A stretch of DNA of 64,000 bases from Erythrobacter sp. Lineage in GTDB: Bacteria > Pseudomonadota > Alphaproteobacteria > Sphingomonadales > Sphingomonadaceae. The notes under the pieces were generated by a model, which worked only from the letters and a program-made list of their open reading frames with translations, did no database searches and was not told where the DNA came from. The stretch lies in assembly GCA_023653115.1 (NCBI GenBank), contig JAMNXO010000001.1, positions 310,001 through 374,000 on the forward strand. Direction: 5' to 3'. Below are positions 44,550-52,401 of the stretch, piece after piece (within the stretch, counting starts at the first letter, position 1; every line of letters starts with the position of its first letter). The translations under genes and the position numbers were made by a program.

Positions 44550-45341
44550 GTGGCAGCCGAAGAAGGCAAGGTCGATCCGATGAAGCAGTTCACCATCGAG
44601 CCCCTGTTCGGCTCGGATTGGCAACTTGCGGACGGGTTCAACATCGCATTCACCAATTCCGCCCTGTGGATGGCGATCACCGCCGTCGTGGTGTGGGTGT
44701 TTGTTGCCGGCGGCATGAAGCGCCAGCTGGTGCCGGGTCGCTGGCAGATGGCGGTCGAGACCATGACCGGCTTCATCGACGATATGCTCGAAGCCAACAT
44801 CGGCAAGGCCGGGCGCAAGTATGTGCCCTACATCTTCTCGCTCTTCATGTTCATCCTGTTCGGGAACCTCCTCGGCCTCGTGCCGGTCGGCGTGATCCCC
44901 GGGGTGCATGCCTTTACCTTCACCAGCCACTTCACCGTTACCGGCGTGCTGGCGATCCTCAGCTTCTCGATCGTGCTGATCGTCGGCTTCTGGAAGCACG
45001 GCTTCCACTTCTTCTCGCTGTTCGTGCCCAAGGACACGCCGTTCGTGATGGCGATCTTCATCGCCCCGATCGAGTTTGTGTCCTTCATGGTGCGCCCCTT
45101 CAGCCTCGCCCTGCGCCTGTTTGTGGCGATGATGGCGGGCCACGTGCTGCTCAAAGTGCTGGCAAGCTTCGTCATTGCCGGCGGCGGTGCCGGCCCGGCG
45201 CTGGGCGCTGCGGTGGGCATTCCTAGCTTTGTGCTGATGGTCGCCATCAGCGCGCTCGAAATCCTCGTCGCCGGCATCCAGGCCTATGTGTTTGCGCTGC
45301 TGACCTCGCTGTATATCAACGACGCGGAAAACCTTCACTGA
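44550..45341 (+). CDS. atpB: F0F1 ATP synthase subunit a
   Basis: This 263-aa integral membrane subunit forms the proton half-channels against the c-ring. The essential Arg is Arg189 in FSLALRLFVAMMAGH. Other conserved parts are FGNLLGLVPVG and the final helix ALEILVAGIQAYVFALLTSLYI (as two segments). I chose the GTG at 44550 (VAAEEGKVDPM), which has GAGGA eight bases upstream; GTG 44517 and ATG 44580 are alternatives. The first of these would put the parS-like site inside the gene. Confidence 0.96.
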   Translation: MAAEEGKVDPMKQFTIEPLFGSDWQLADGFNIAFTNSALWMAITAVVVWVFVAGGMKRQLVPGRWQMAVETMTGFIDDMLEANIGKAGRKYVPYIFSLFMFILFGNLLGLVPVGVIPGVHAFTFTSHFTVTGVLAILSFSIVLIVGFWKHGFHFFSLFVPKDTPFVMAIFIAPIEFVSFMVRPFSLALRLFVAMMAGHVLLKVLASFVIAGGGAGPALGAAVGIPSFVLMVAISALEILVAGIQAYVFALLTSLYINDAENLH

Positions 45342-45405
45342 GAGCCCCTCGGGCTTTCTTCGATACCCTCACTAACAATCAGATTTTTCTAAGGAGTTTA
45401 TTACC

Positions 45406-45630
45406 ATGGACGCACAAGCTGCAGCTCTTCTGGGTGCCGGTCTCGCGGCGATCGGTGCCGGTCTCGCCGCTCTGGGCGTGGGCAACGTGTTTGCCTCGTT
45501 CCTCGAAGGCGCGCTGCGTAACCCGGGTGCTGCCGACGCGCAGCAGGGTCGTCTGTTCATCGGCTTCGCGGCCGCCGAACTGCTCGGCCTGCTGGCCTTC
45601 GTCATCGCCGTTCTGCTGATCTTCGGCTAA
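45406..45630 (+). CDS. atpE: F0F1 ATP synthase subunit c
   Basis: This 74-aa hairpin proteolipid assembles into the rotor ring. It has two glycine/alanine-rich helices joined by the polar loop ALRNPG (~36-41), and the proton-carrying Glu58 is in AAAELLGLLAF. The residue pattern around Glu58 is that of a proton-type c subunit; the Na+-binding Gln/Ser set is absent. AAGGAG precedes the ATG at ten bases. Confidence 0.97.
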   Translation: MDAQAAALLGAGLAAIGAGLAALGVGNVFASFLEGALRNPGAADAQQGRLFIGFAAAELLGLLAFVIAVLLIFG

Positions 45631-45725
45631 GACCGGCATGCAAGTGGCCGGGCGGCACGGGACAACCGTGCCCCCGGCGCTTACAATGTTTCGGTGCCAT
45701 GGCTTTGCGCAGATAAAGGTCGATA

Positions 45726-46220
45726 ATGCCTCAGATCGTTCAAATTGCTGACACGCTCACCAGCCAGGTCTTCTGGCTGCTGGTGTTCTTCGGCCTGACC
45801 TTCCTCGTTGTGGGGTTGGGCATGGTGCCGAAGATCATGGGCACCGTCGACCTGCGCGACAAGCAGATCGCTGACGACCTCGCTGAGGCGCAGGCCGCCC
45901 GCGATGCCGCCGACAGCGAGGAAGCAGCCTGGCGCAAGCGCGAGAACGACAATCGCGCCGCAGCCCAGGGAGTGATCGCCGAAGCCAAGGCCGCCGGTGC
46001 CAAGGCATCCGGTGCCAAGCTGAGCAAGGCCCAGAAGCGGCTCGACACCCGTCTCGCCAAGGCTGAAACCGCGATCGAAGCCGCGCGCAGCAGCGCCATG
46101 GCTGAGATCGAGGCAGTGGCCGCCGATGCTGCACGCGATATCGTCGCCCGCATCGCCGGTGCGACCGTTGAACCCGCCGCTGCCGAGGCTGCGGTCAAGG
46201 AGGTAATGGCGCATGGCTGA
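45726..46220 (+). CDS. atpF': F0F1 ATP synthase subunit b'
   Basis: This 164-aa subunit has one N-terminal helix (about 14-36, VFWLLVFFGLTFLVVGLGM) and a long Ala/Glu/Lys-rich coiled coil. It forms a heterodimeric peripheral stalk with subunit b, an arrangement found in alphaproteobacteria, cyanobacteria and chloroplasts. The b' assignment rests on its position before b. It overlaps the next gene by eight bases. Confidence 0.9.
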   Translation: MPQIVQIADTLTSQVFWLLVFFGLTFLVVGLGMVPKIMGTVDLRDKQIADDLAEAQAARDAADSEEAAWRKRENDNRAAAQGVIAEAKAAGAKASGAKLSKAQKRLDTRLAKAETAIEAARSSAMAEIEAVAADAARDIVARIAGATVEPAAAEAAVKEVMAHG

Positions 46221-46743
46221 TATTCTCGCTCTGCTCGCCAGCGGCGCCGAGGGCCACGCCGAACCTTCGGTGCTGGGGCTCGACTCCTACCAATGGGTCG
46301 CGCTTGCGATGCTCGTGCTGGTCGGGGTGTTTGTGTGGAAGAAGGTCCCCGGCCTGATCACCGGCGGGCTTGATGCCAAGATCGCCGCGATCCGCGCCGC
46401 GCTCGACGAAGCCAAGGCGCTGCGCGCCGAGGCCGAAGCGCTGCGGGCCGAATATGCCGCCAAGATCGCCGGCGCCGAAAAGGACGCTGAAGCGATGCTG
46501 GCCGGTGCCCGCGAAGAAGCGGACGCGATCCTCGCCAAGGCCGAAGCCGATAGCGAAGTGATGGTCGCCCGCCGCCAGCGCATGGCCGAGGACAAGATCG
46601 CTGCGGCCGAGCGCGCTGCAATCGCCGAGGTGAAGGCCAAGGCCGTAACCGCCGCTGCGGCCGCCTCGAAGCTGCTGATCGCCAAGGCGCACGACAAGAA
46701 GGCCGACAAGAAGCTTGCGGACGAGGTTATCTCCTCGCTGTAA
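46213..46743 (+). CDS. atpF: F0F1 ATP synthase subunit b
   Basis: This 176-aa subunit has a single membrane helix (about 28-46, QWVALAMLVLVGVFVWKKVPG) and an extended coiled coil of about 120 residues that holds the F1 stator. It starts eight bases inside atpF' and is the last gene of the F0 cluster. The F1 genes (atpHAGDC) are not in the window. A strong terminator follows. Confidence 0.93.
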   Translation: MADILALLASGAEGHAEPSVLGLDSYQWVALAMLVLVGVFVWKKVPGLITGGLDAKIAAIRAALDEAKALRAEAEALRAEYAAKIAGAEKDAEAMLAGAREEADAILAKAEADSEVMVARRQRMAEDKIAAAERAAIAEVKAKAVTAAAAASKLLIAKAHDKKADKKLADEVISSL

Positions 46744-46770
46744 AGCGCACCAGTTTTCCGGTTCGGAGAG

Positions 46771-46799
46771 GGGGGCGGTCCAACGAGGCCGCCCTTTTT
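46771..46799 (+). terminator. Intrinsic terminator of the atp F0 operon
   Basis: GGGCGG (46773-46778) pairs with CCGCCC (46789-46794), followed by five T residues. It begins 28 bases after the atpF stop. Confidence 0.88.
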
Positions 46800-46862
46800 C
46801 TTTGGTGCGCAGCGGCTGTGGCTGCTTGACGGTTCTGGCCGCGCTCCCTTAGCCTTGTCGCC

Positions 46863-47357
46863 ATGAACACAGCCGTAGTTATCGCAGCAACTTTGCTGGC
46901 AGGGCTGGCCGCTGCACCCGCCGCTTGGGGCGCGCAGGCCGCGCCGATCATGCTATGGGGCCAATTCACCACCGCCACCCCCAAGGCGGAAGCCAAGACA
47001 TTCATGAACAGCCTGCCGAAACGACATCTCGAGGTGATCCCGGGATGCCCCGCGCCGTTCGGCTATCGCAGCGGGAAGGGCGGGCTGGTCACAATCTCGT
47101 TCATGGGATCGCAGGCCCCGGCCGAATGCTTCCCGAGGCTCCGCGCGCAGTTCGAGGCTGAATTGGGCGAGCCCGAACTGGATACGGCCCCCTTCGGCTC
47201 AGTCATCGGCTATGGCGGCGGGGGCGTGCTCGACACGACATCGACAGGGCTGATGCTGGTCTGGCGCGAGGGAGACAAAAAGACCAAGCTGATCAGGACG
47301 CCCTATGGCGGGTACAATCTGATCTTCACCGTGCGCGAGGACAAATACCTCTACTGA
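46863..47357 (+). CDS. Hypothetical secreted protein
   Basis: This 164-aa protein has a signal peptide (MNTAVVIAATLLAGLAAAPA, cleavage near WGAQA). The mature domain contains two Cys (in IPGCPAP and PAECFPRL) that could form a disulphide. Aromatic-rich strands follow toward the C-terminus (GGYNLIFTVREDKYLY). No family is recognised. It stands alone between the atp terminator and the convergent quinone oxidoreductase gene, nine bases from its stop. Confidence 0.7.
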   Translation: MNTAVVIAATLLAGLAAAPAAWGAQAAPIMLWGQFTTATPKAEAKTFMNSLPKRHLEVIPGCPAPFGYRSGKGGLVTISFMGSQAPAECFPRLRAQFEAELGEPELDTAPFGSVIGYGGGGVLDTTSTGLMLVWREGDKKTKLIRTPYGGYNLIFTVREDKYLY

Positions 47358-47366
47358 GCGTCAGGC

Positions 47367-48347
47367 CTAGCTGCCTGGCACGAACACCACTTTGCCCACC
47401 AGCCCGCGGCTCGCCATCGCCGCGAAGCCTTCGCGCCAGCGGGACAGCGGCAGGATACGGTCTATCGCCGGGGTGATGCGGACTTCTTCGGCCAGCACGG
47501 TGATGGCGTTCTGGATCGCGCGTCCGCGTTCTGGGAAGCGGCGGACATATTCGCCGGCGCGCAGGCCGACGATGCTGAAACCCTTGATCAGCGGGATGTT
47601 GGTCGAGATGTCGGCGATCCGCCCGCTCGTGAAGCCGACCACCATCAGCTTGCCACCGAAAGCGACGCAGCGGGTTGATTCGTCGAATACGTCGCCGCCC
47701 ACAGGATCGAACACGATATCGGCGAGCGCGCCTCCGGTGAGATCGGCCACAGCCTCGCGAAAGCGCCCTTCGGCCAGGATCACGGAGTCCGGCGCGGCGA
47801 GGGAGGCGATCCGCTCGGACTTGTCCGCGCTGCCGGTGGTGGCGATCACCTTTGCCCCCAGCGCGCGGGCCAGATCGCAGGCGGCAAGGCCTACGCCGCC
47901 GCTCGCGCCGTGAACCAGCACCCATTGGCCTTCGCGCAATCCGCCAAGTTCGACGAGGCTGGTGTAAGCGGTCGAATAGGCCGCGCCCATCGCGGCCGCG
48001 GCGGGAAAGTCCATGCCGCGCGGCATGGCGGAGAGCTTGCCGGCCGCAACGCTGGCGATCTCGGCAAAGGCGCCGGTCTTGTTGCCGCCCATCACCCTGT
48101 CGCCGGGCGCAAAACCGCTTGCCGGATCGGCCTCGATCACTTCGCCGGCAAATTCGAGGCCGCTGGTGAAGGGCACCTCGGGTTTGAACTGGTATTCCCC
48201 GCGCGTCATCAACAGGTCGGGGAAGTTCAATGAGGCGGCGCGCACCTGCACCAGCACCTCGCCGGACGCGCGGGTGGGGGCAGGGATGTCGGCGAGCAGC
48301 ACACCGGACAAATCGCCCGACAGCTGTTCGACCCTGAGGGCCTGCAT
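47367..48347 (-). CDS. NADPH:quinone oxidoreductase family protein (MDR, zinc-free)
   Basis: This 326-aa medium-chain dehydrogenase/reductase has GroES-like residues 1-120 with PFTSGLEFAGEVIEAD, then the Rossmann domain with LVHGASGGVGLAACDLARAL (~143-162) and IATTGSADKSERI for NADPH. Zinc ligands of true alcohol dehydrogenases are missing, matching quinone oxidoreductases and related enoyl reductases. It starts four bases after gloB stops, so the two likely form one transcript and may share a role in detoxifying reactive carbonyls. Confidence 0.88.
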   Translation of the reverse strand: MQALRVEQLSGDLSGVLLADIPAPTRASGEVLVQVRAASLNFPDLLMTRGEYQFKPEVPFTSGLEFAGEVIEADPASGFAPGDRVMGGNKTGAFAEIASVAAGKLSAMPRGMDFPAAAAMGAAYSTAYTSLVELGGLREGQWVLVHGASGGVGLAACDLARALGAKVIATTGSADKSERIASLAAPDSVILAEGRFREAVADLTGGALADIVFDPVGGDVFDESTRCVAFGGKLMVVGFTSGRIADISTNIPLIKGFSIVGLRAGEYVRRFPERGRAIQNAITVLAEEVRITPAIDRILPLSRWREGFAAMASRGLVGKVVFVPGS

Positions 48348-48351
48348 CGTG

Positions 48352-49107
48352 CTAGAAATTGTCCTTGGCCGCCCGCAAGGCCGCGAAGGTCTCGTAGGGC
48401 GCAGTGCCGCCCCATTTGGCCATCATCGCCGGGTCATCGGCGCGCAGGAATGGGTTGGTGGCAAGCTCGCGTTCGAGCGTGGTGGGCACGGTCCATTCAT
48501 TGCGCGCGCGCTTGGCCGCGATTTCATCGGCATAGGCGGCAAGAGCAGCGTTGGCAGGATCGGCATGGAGTGCGAACTTCGCGTTCGATGCGGTATATTC
48601 GTGCGCGCAGTAGAGCAGGGTTGCTGGCGGCAGCGCCTTGATGCGGCTGAGGCTGTCCCAAAACTGCTGCGGCTCGCCTTCGAACATTCGCCCGCAGCCC
48701 AGCGCGAACACCGAATCGCCCACAAAGGCGACGCCTGCGTCGGCCAGGTGATAGGCGATGTGGCCATTGGTGTGGCCCGAGACATCGATCACGGCCGCTT
48801 CCACCTTGCCCAGCATTACCGTATCGCCGTGGCTGACGATACGGTCGATCGGGAACTTGCCGGAGATTTCGGCCGGGCCGGTGATGGTGCAGCCGGTTGC
48901 TGCCTTGATGGCTTCGTTGCCGCCGGCGTGATCGGGGTGCCAGTGGGTGTTCCAGATCTGGGTGATGCGCCAACCCTTCATGTCCGCTTCGAGCAGATAG
49001 GCCTTGGCATCGGGGGTGTCGATCGCCGCAGTCTCGTGACTGTCGGTGTCGTGGACGAGGTAGCCGTAGTTATCACTAAGGCAGGCGAACTGGTGAACAT
49101 GGATCAT
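48352..49107 (-). CDS. gloB: Hydroxyacylglutathione hydrolase (glyoxalase II)
   Basis: This 251-aa metallo-beta-lactamase-fold enzyme hydrolyses S-lactoylglutathione to D-lactate and glutathione, finishing methylglyoxal detoxification. The metal site is THWHPDHAGG (~54-63), and further ligands are in DVSGHTNGHIAYH (~107-119) and FVGDSVFALGCGR (~127-139). The C-terminal HAGH domain holds YCAHEYTASNAKFAL. The ATG at 49107 starts the conserved MIHVHQFACLSDNYGYLVH; the frame continues upstream through the rpsA terminator without homology. Confidence 0.95.
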   Translation of the reverse strand: MIHVHQFACLSDNYGYLVHDTDSHETAAIDTPDAKAYLLEADMKGWRITQIWNTHWHPDHAGGNEAIKAATGCTITGPAEISGKFPIDRIVSHGDTVMLGKVEAAVIDVSGHTNGHIAYHLADAGVAFVGDSVFALGCGRMFEGEPQQFWDSLSRIKALPPATLLYCAHEYTASNAKFALHADPANAALAAYADEIAAKRARNEWTVPTTLERELATNPFLRADDPAMMAKWGGTAPYETFAALRAAKDNF

Positions 49108-49130
49108 GGGCGCGACCTTACAGGGGCCGC

Positions 49131-49176
49131 CCATAAAGGAAAAGGCCCGCCGCTCCGGTTTGGAGGGCGGGCCTTT
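49131..49176 (-). terminator. Intrinsic terminator of rpsA
   Basis: AAAGGCCCGCC (49141-49151) and GGCGGGCCTTT (49166-49176) form an 11-bp perfect stem. On the minus strand the stem ends TTT and continues TCCTTT. It lies between rpsA and gloB. Confidence 0.82.
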
Positions 49177-49184
49177 GAATTTCG

Positions 49185-49215
49185 GAGGCGCCCGCCCACA
49201 GGGGGCGGGCGCCTC
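49185..49215 (-). terminator. Strong 13-bp hairpin just after rpsA
   Basis: GAGGCGCCCGCCC (49185-49197) and GGGCGGGCGCCTC (49203-49215) pair perfectly around a five-base loop, eight bases past the rpsA stop. No T-tract follows. It may protect the mRNA 3' end or back up the terminator beyond it. Confidence 0.65.
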
Positions 49216-49222
49216 AAGAGTG

Positions 49223-50929
49223 TTATTCGCTGCCCTTCTTGAGCGCGGCGCCGAGGATGTCGCCCAGCGACGCACCCGAATCCGACGAACCGAACTGGGC
49301 CACAGCTTCCTTTTCTTCGGAAATCTGACGCGCCTTGATCGAGAAGTTCGGCTTCTTCGAACGATCGAAGCCGATCACCATCGCATCGACCTTGCTGCCG
49401 ACCTGGAAGCGGTCCGGACGCTGCTCGTCGCGGTCACGGCCGAGATCCGAACGCTTGATGAAGCCGGTCGCGCCGTCTTCGCCAACCTGCACTTCCAACC
49501 CGCCGTCACGCACTTCGAGCACGGTGACAGTGACAGTCTGGTTCTTGCGCAGCGAACCGCCGCTGGTCGCGCCTTCAGCCGAAGGTGCGCCCTTTTCGAG
49601 CTGCTTCATGCCAAGGCTGATGCGCTCCTTGTCGACATCGACATCAAGCACGATGGCCTTGACCATTTCGCCCTTGCGGTGAAGCGCCAGCGCATCTTCG
49701 CCCGAGATGCCCCAGGCGATGTCCGACATGTGAACCATGCCGTCGACGTCGCCATCGAGACCGATGAACAGGCCGAATTCGGTAGCGTTCTTGACTTCGC
49801 CTTCGACTTCGGTGCCGACCGGGTGCTTTTCAGCGAACTCGTCCCACGGATTGCGCTGGGCCTGCTTGAGGCCGAGGCTGATGCGACGCTTGTCGCTGTC
49901 GACTTCGAGCACCATGACTTCGACTTCCTGCGAGGTCGAGACGATCTTGCCCGGGTGGACGTTCTTCTTGGTCCAGCTCATTTCCGAAACGTGGACAAGG
50001 CCTTCGATCCCGGCTTCCAGCTCCACGAAGGCGCCGTATTCGGTGATGTTGGTGACCTGGCCCGACAGCTTCATGCCGACCGGATACTTGGCAGCAACGC
50101 CATCCCACGGATCGCTTTCCAGCTGCTTCATGCCGAGGCTGATGCGCTGGGTTTCGGCGTTGATGCGGACGATCTGCACCTTCACGGTGTCGCCGATGGC
50201 GATCACTTCGCTCGGGTGGTTGACGCGCTTGTAGCTCATGTCGGTGACATGGAGCAGGCCGTCGATGCCGCCGAGATCGACGAAGGCGCCGTAATCGGTG
50301 ATATTCTTGACGACGCCGTCGATGATCTGGCCTTCGGCGAGATCATTGATGAGTTCGCTGCGCTGTTCGGCACGGGTTTCTTCGAGCACTGCGCGGCGCG
50401 AGACCACGATGTTGCCGCGGCGACGATCCATCTTGAGGATCTGGAACGGCTGCGGCACGTCCATCAGCGGGGTGACATCGCGCACGGGGCGAATGTCGAC
50501 CTGCGAGCCGGGCAGGAAGGCCACGGCGCCATCGAGGTCAACGGTGAAGCCGCCCTTGACGCGGCCGAAGATGCGGCCTTCGACGCGCTTGCCTTCGCCG
50601 AATTCGCTTTCAAGCTTGTCCCAGGCGGCTTCGCGGCGGGCGCGGTCGCGGCTGAGCATGGCTTCGCCATCGGCGTTCTCGACGCGGTCAACGAAGACTT
50701 CGACTTCGCCGCCGACGGCAAGGCCGTGGTCATCTTCGCCGCGGGCGAATTCCTTGAGGGGGATGCGGCCTTCGCTCTTGAGGCCGACGTCGATCACGGC
50801 GTAGCCGTTCTCGATTGCGGTGATGGTGCCCTTGACGACGCGGCCTTCAAAGCCGTCTTCGCCGGCACCGCCGAGTTGTTCGTTGAGCATCGCCTCGAAA
50901 TCGGCGCGGGTGGGCATTTGGGTTGCCAT
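49223..50929 (-). CDS. rpsA: 30S ribosomal protein S1
   Basis: This 568-aa protein contains six S1 (OB-fold) repeats that bind mRNA on the 30S subunit. The last four share G-x-V-x-N-I/A-T-E-[YF]-G-[AL]-F type signatures (VKNITDYGAFVDLGGIDGL, VTNITEYGAFVELEAGIEGL, VKNATEFGLFIGLDGDVDGM). Length is normal for alphaproteobacteria. The ~230-base region before it (50930-51163) contains an interrupted GAGGCC/GGCCTC inverted repeat and no gene; S1 is known to autoregulate via its leader in E. coli. It follows aroA-cmk-DUF2238 on the same strand. Confidence 0.98.
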   Translation of the reverse strand: MATQMPTRADFEAMLNEQLGGAGEDGFEGRVVKGTITAIENGYAVIDVGLKSEGRIPLKEFARGEDDHGLAVGGEVEVFVDRVENADGEAMLSRDRARREAAWDKLESEFGEGKRVEGRIFGRVKGGFTVDLDGAVAFLPGSQVDIRPVRDVTPLMDVPQPFQILKMDRRRGNIVVSRRAVLEETRAEQRSELINDLAEGQIIDGVVKNITDYGAFVDLGGIDGLLHVTDMSYKRVNHPSEVIAIGDTVKVQIVRINAETQRISLGMKQLESDPWDGVAAKYPVGMKLSGQVTNITEYGAFVELEAGIEGLVHVSEMSWTKKNVHPGKIVSTSQEVEVMVLEVDSDKRRISLGLKQAQRNPWDEFAEKHPVGTEVEGEVKNATEFGLFIGLDGDVDGMVHMSDIAWGISGEDALALHRKGEMVKAIVLDVDVDKERISLGMKQLEKGAPSAEGATSGGSLRKNQTVTVTVLEVRDGGLEVQVGEDGATGFIKRSDLGRDRDEQRPDRFQVGSKVDAMVIGFDRSKKPNFSIKARQISEEKEAVAQFGSSDSGASLGDILGAALKKGSE

Positions 50930-51163
50930 AAGTCAGGTTAGTCCTGTGTTCGTTGTGCTACCGGCCACCGGTTTTTCCGGGGTCTTAAACTGCTTCCCGT
51001 GCACCATTGCGCGGGCTGGCAGGGCAAGAGGCCGTTCGTCTCCGCGAGGCCTCATGCCGCCGCGAAGGTTCCTTCAACCAAGAATGATTGCCAGAACGGC
51101 CGCGCGCCTAGGCGAGGGACGCGTAAAATGCAAGGAGATTGCGGCGATCCGCGAGGCTTCCTG

Positions 51164-51775
51164 TCAGCGCCGCAGCGCGCCGAGCTGGCGGTTGTGGAGG
51201 CCGGTCAGCGCGATCAGTGCAATCGTCGCACCCACCAGACACATCAGCATATCCCACTGGGTATCCCAGGGATCGCCCTGCGTGCCGAGGAATTCGTCCG
51301 CGCCCTGGCCGAGCATCATCGCTGCGCCGAATTCGATCAATTCGTAGGTCGCGCTGACCGCAAGGCAGCAGGCGAGCACCAGCACCTGCAGCAGCGCGCC
51401 GCGATGCAGGCCGCCCCCGCGGATCAGCAATTCGCGCAAGACAATCGCGGGAACGAAGCCCTGCATCAGATGCCCGAAGCGGTCATAGGGATTGCGCGCG
51501 AGATCGAACCATTCCTGCACTTCAAAGCCGATCGGCATGCGGGCGTAGGTGTAGGCTCCGCCCAGCATCAGCACGAGTCCGTGAAATCCGATCAGCGCGA
51601 GCGCGAGACCGGTCAGCGGAAACCGCCGGGCGGTGACCCACAGCACGGGTAGCGCGATCAGCACGGGCGCTACCTCCATCCACCATGTTGCGCGGTCATA
51701 GGGTTGCCAGCCTGATGCGGCGAGCGCCGCCAGCCACACCAGCGACAAGGCGGTCAGGCCGCGGCGAGCCATCAT
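51164..51775 (-). CDS. DUF2238 (YjdF-like) membrane protein
   Basis: This 203-aa protein has about six membrane helices and the DUF2238 core: NPYDRFGHLMQGFVPAIVLRE (in two overlapping blocks, ~94-114), SATYELIEFGAAMMLG (~140-155) and DPWDTQWDMLMCLVGA (~166-181). The charged Asp/His/Glu within helices are typical. Function is unknown. It overlaps cmk by four bases (ATGA) and so is inserted between cmk and rpsA, which are usually neighbours. Confidence 0.88.
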   Translation of the reverse strand: MMARRGLTALSLVWLAALAASGWQPYDRATWWMEVAPVLIALPVLWVTARRFPLTGLALALIGFHGLVLMLGGAYTYARMPIGFEVQEWFDLARNPYDRFGHLMQGFVPAIVLRELLIRGGGLHRGALLQVLVLACCLAVSATYELIEFGAAMMLGQGADEFLGTQGDPWDTQWDMLMCLVGATIALIALTGLHNRQLGALRR

Positions 51776-52401
51776 TGGGCGCGGCTCAGTTTATGCTGAA
51801 CCGCCTCGATTGCCGCTTCGATCGCGGCATCGCGGCCAAAGTGCGTGGTGTCGATCACCAGCGCATCAGGGGCGGCCATCAACGGTGCATCCTTGCGGCC
51901 CATGTCGCGCGCGTCGCGAGCGGCAATGTCGCGCTCGATATCGGCCAGCAACGCCGCGATCCCGCGCCCCTGCATCTCCAGCCAGCGGCGGCGCGCGCGT
52001 TCCGCCACGCTGGCGGTCACGAACAGCTTCACCGGGGCCTCGGGCGCGATGACGGTGCCGATGTCGCGTCCGTCGAGCACTGCACCGCCGTCCTGCAAGG
52101 CAAAGGCGCGTTGACGTTCATAAAGCGCGCGGCGGACGGCGGGGTGCACCGACACGCGGCTTGCAAACCCGCCCACCTCTTCGGACCGCAGAATGTCGTC
52201 ATCGAGCAGGGAATCGGCAAAGTCGCAGGCGGACAGTGCCTCGCTTGCATTATCGGGATCGTCGCCGTTCAACTGCACCTGCCGCCCGACTGCGCGGTAG
52301 AGCAGCCCGGTATCAAGATGCGGCAGACCGAAATGCGCCGCGAGCGCCTTGGCGATGGTGCCTTTGCCTGAAGCGGTGGGCCCGTCGACAGCGATAATCA
52401 C
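51772..52401 (-). CDS. cmk: Cytidylate kinase
   Basis: This 209-aa P-loop kinase phosphorylates CMP and dCMP. The P-loop is AVDGPTASGKGTIAKALA (~4-21), followed by DTGLLYRAVGR and DGRDIGTVIAPEAPVKLFVTA (two segments ~100-125). The start is a GTG overlapping the aroA stop by four bases. The aroA-cmk-rpsA order is conserved across proteobacteria. Confidence 0.97.
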   Translation of the reverse strand: MIIAVDGPTASGKGTIAKALAAHFGLPHLDTGLLYRAVGRQVQLNGDDPDNASEALSACDFADSLLDDDILRSEEVGGFASRVSVHPAVRRALYERQRAFALQDGGAVLDGRDIGTVIAPEAPVKLFVTASVAERARRRWLEMQGRGIAALLADIERDIAARDARDMGRKDAPLMAAPDALVIDTTHFGRDAAIEAAIEAVQHKLSRAQ

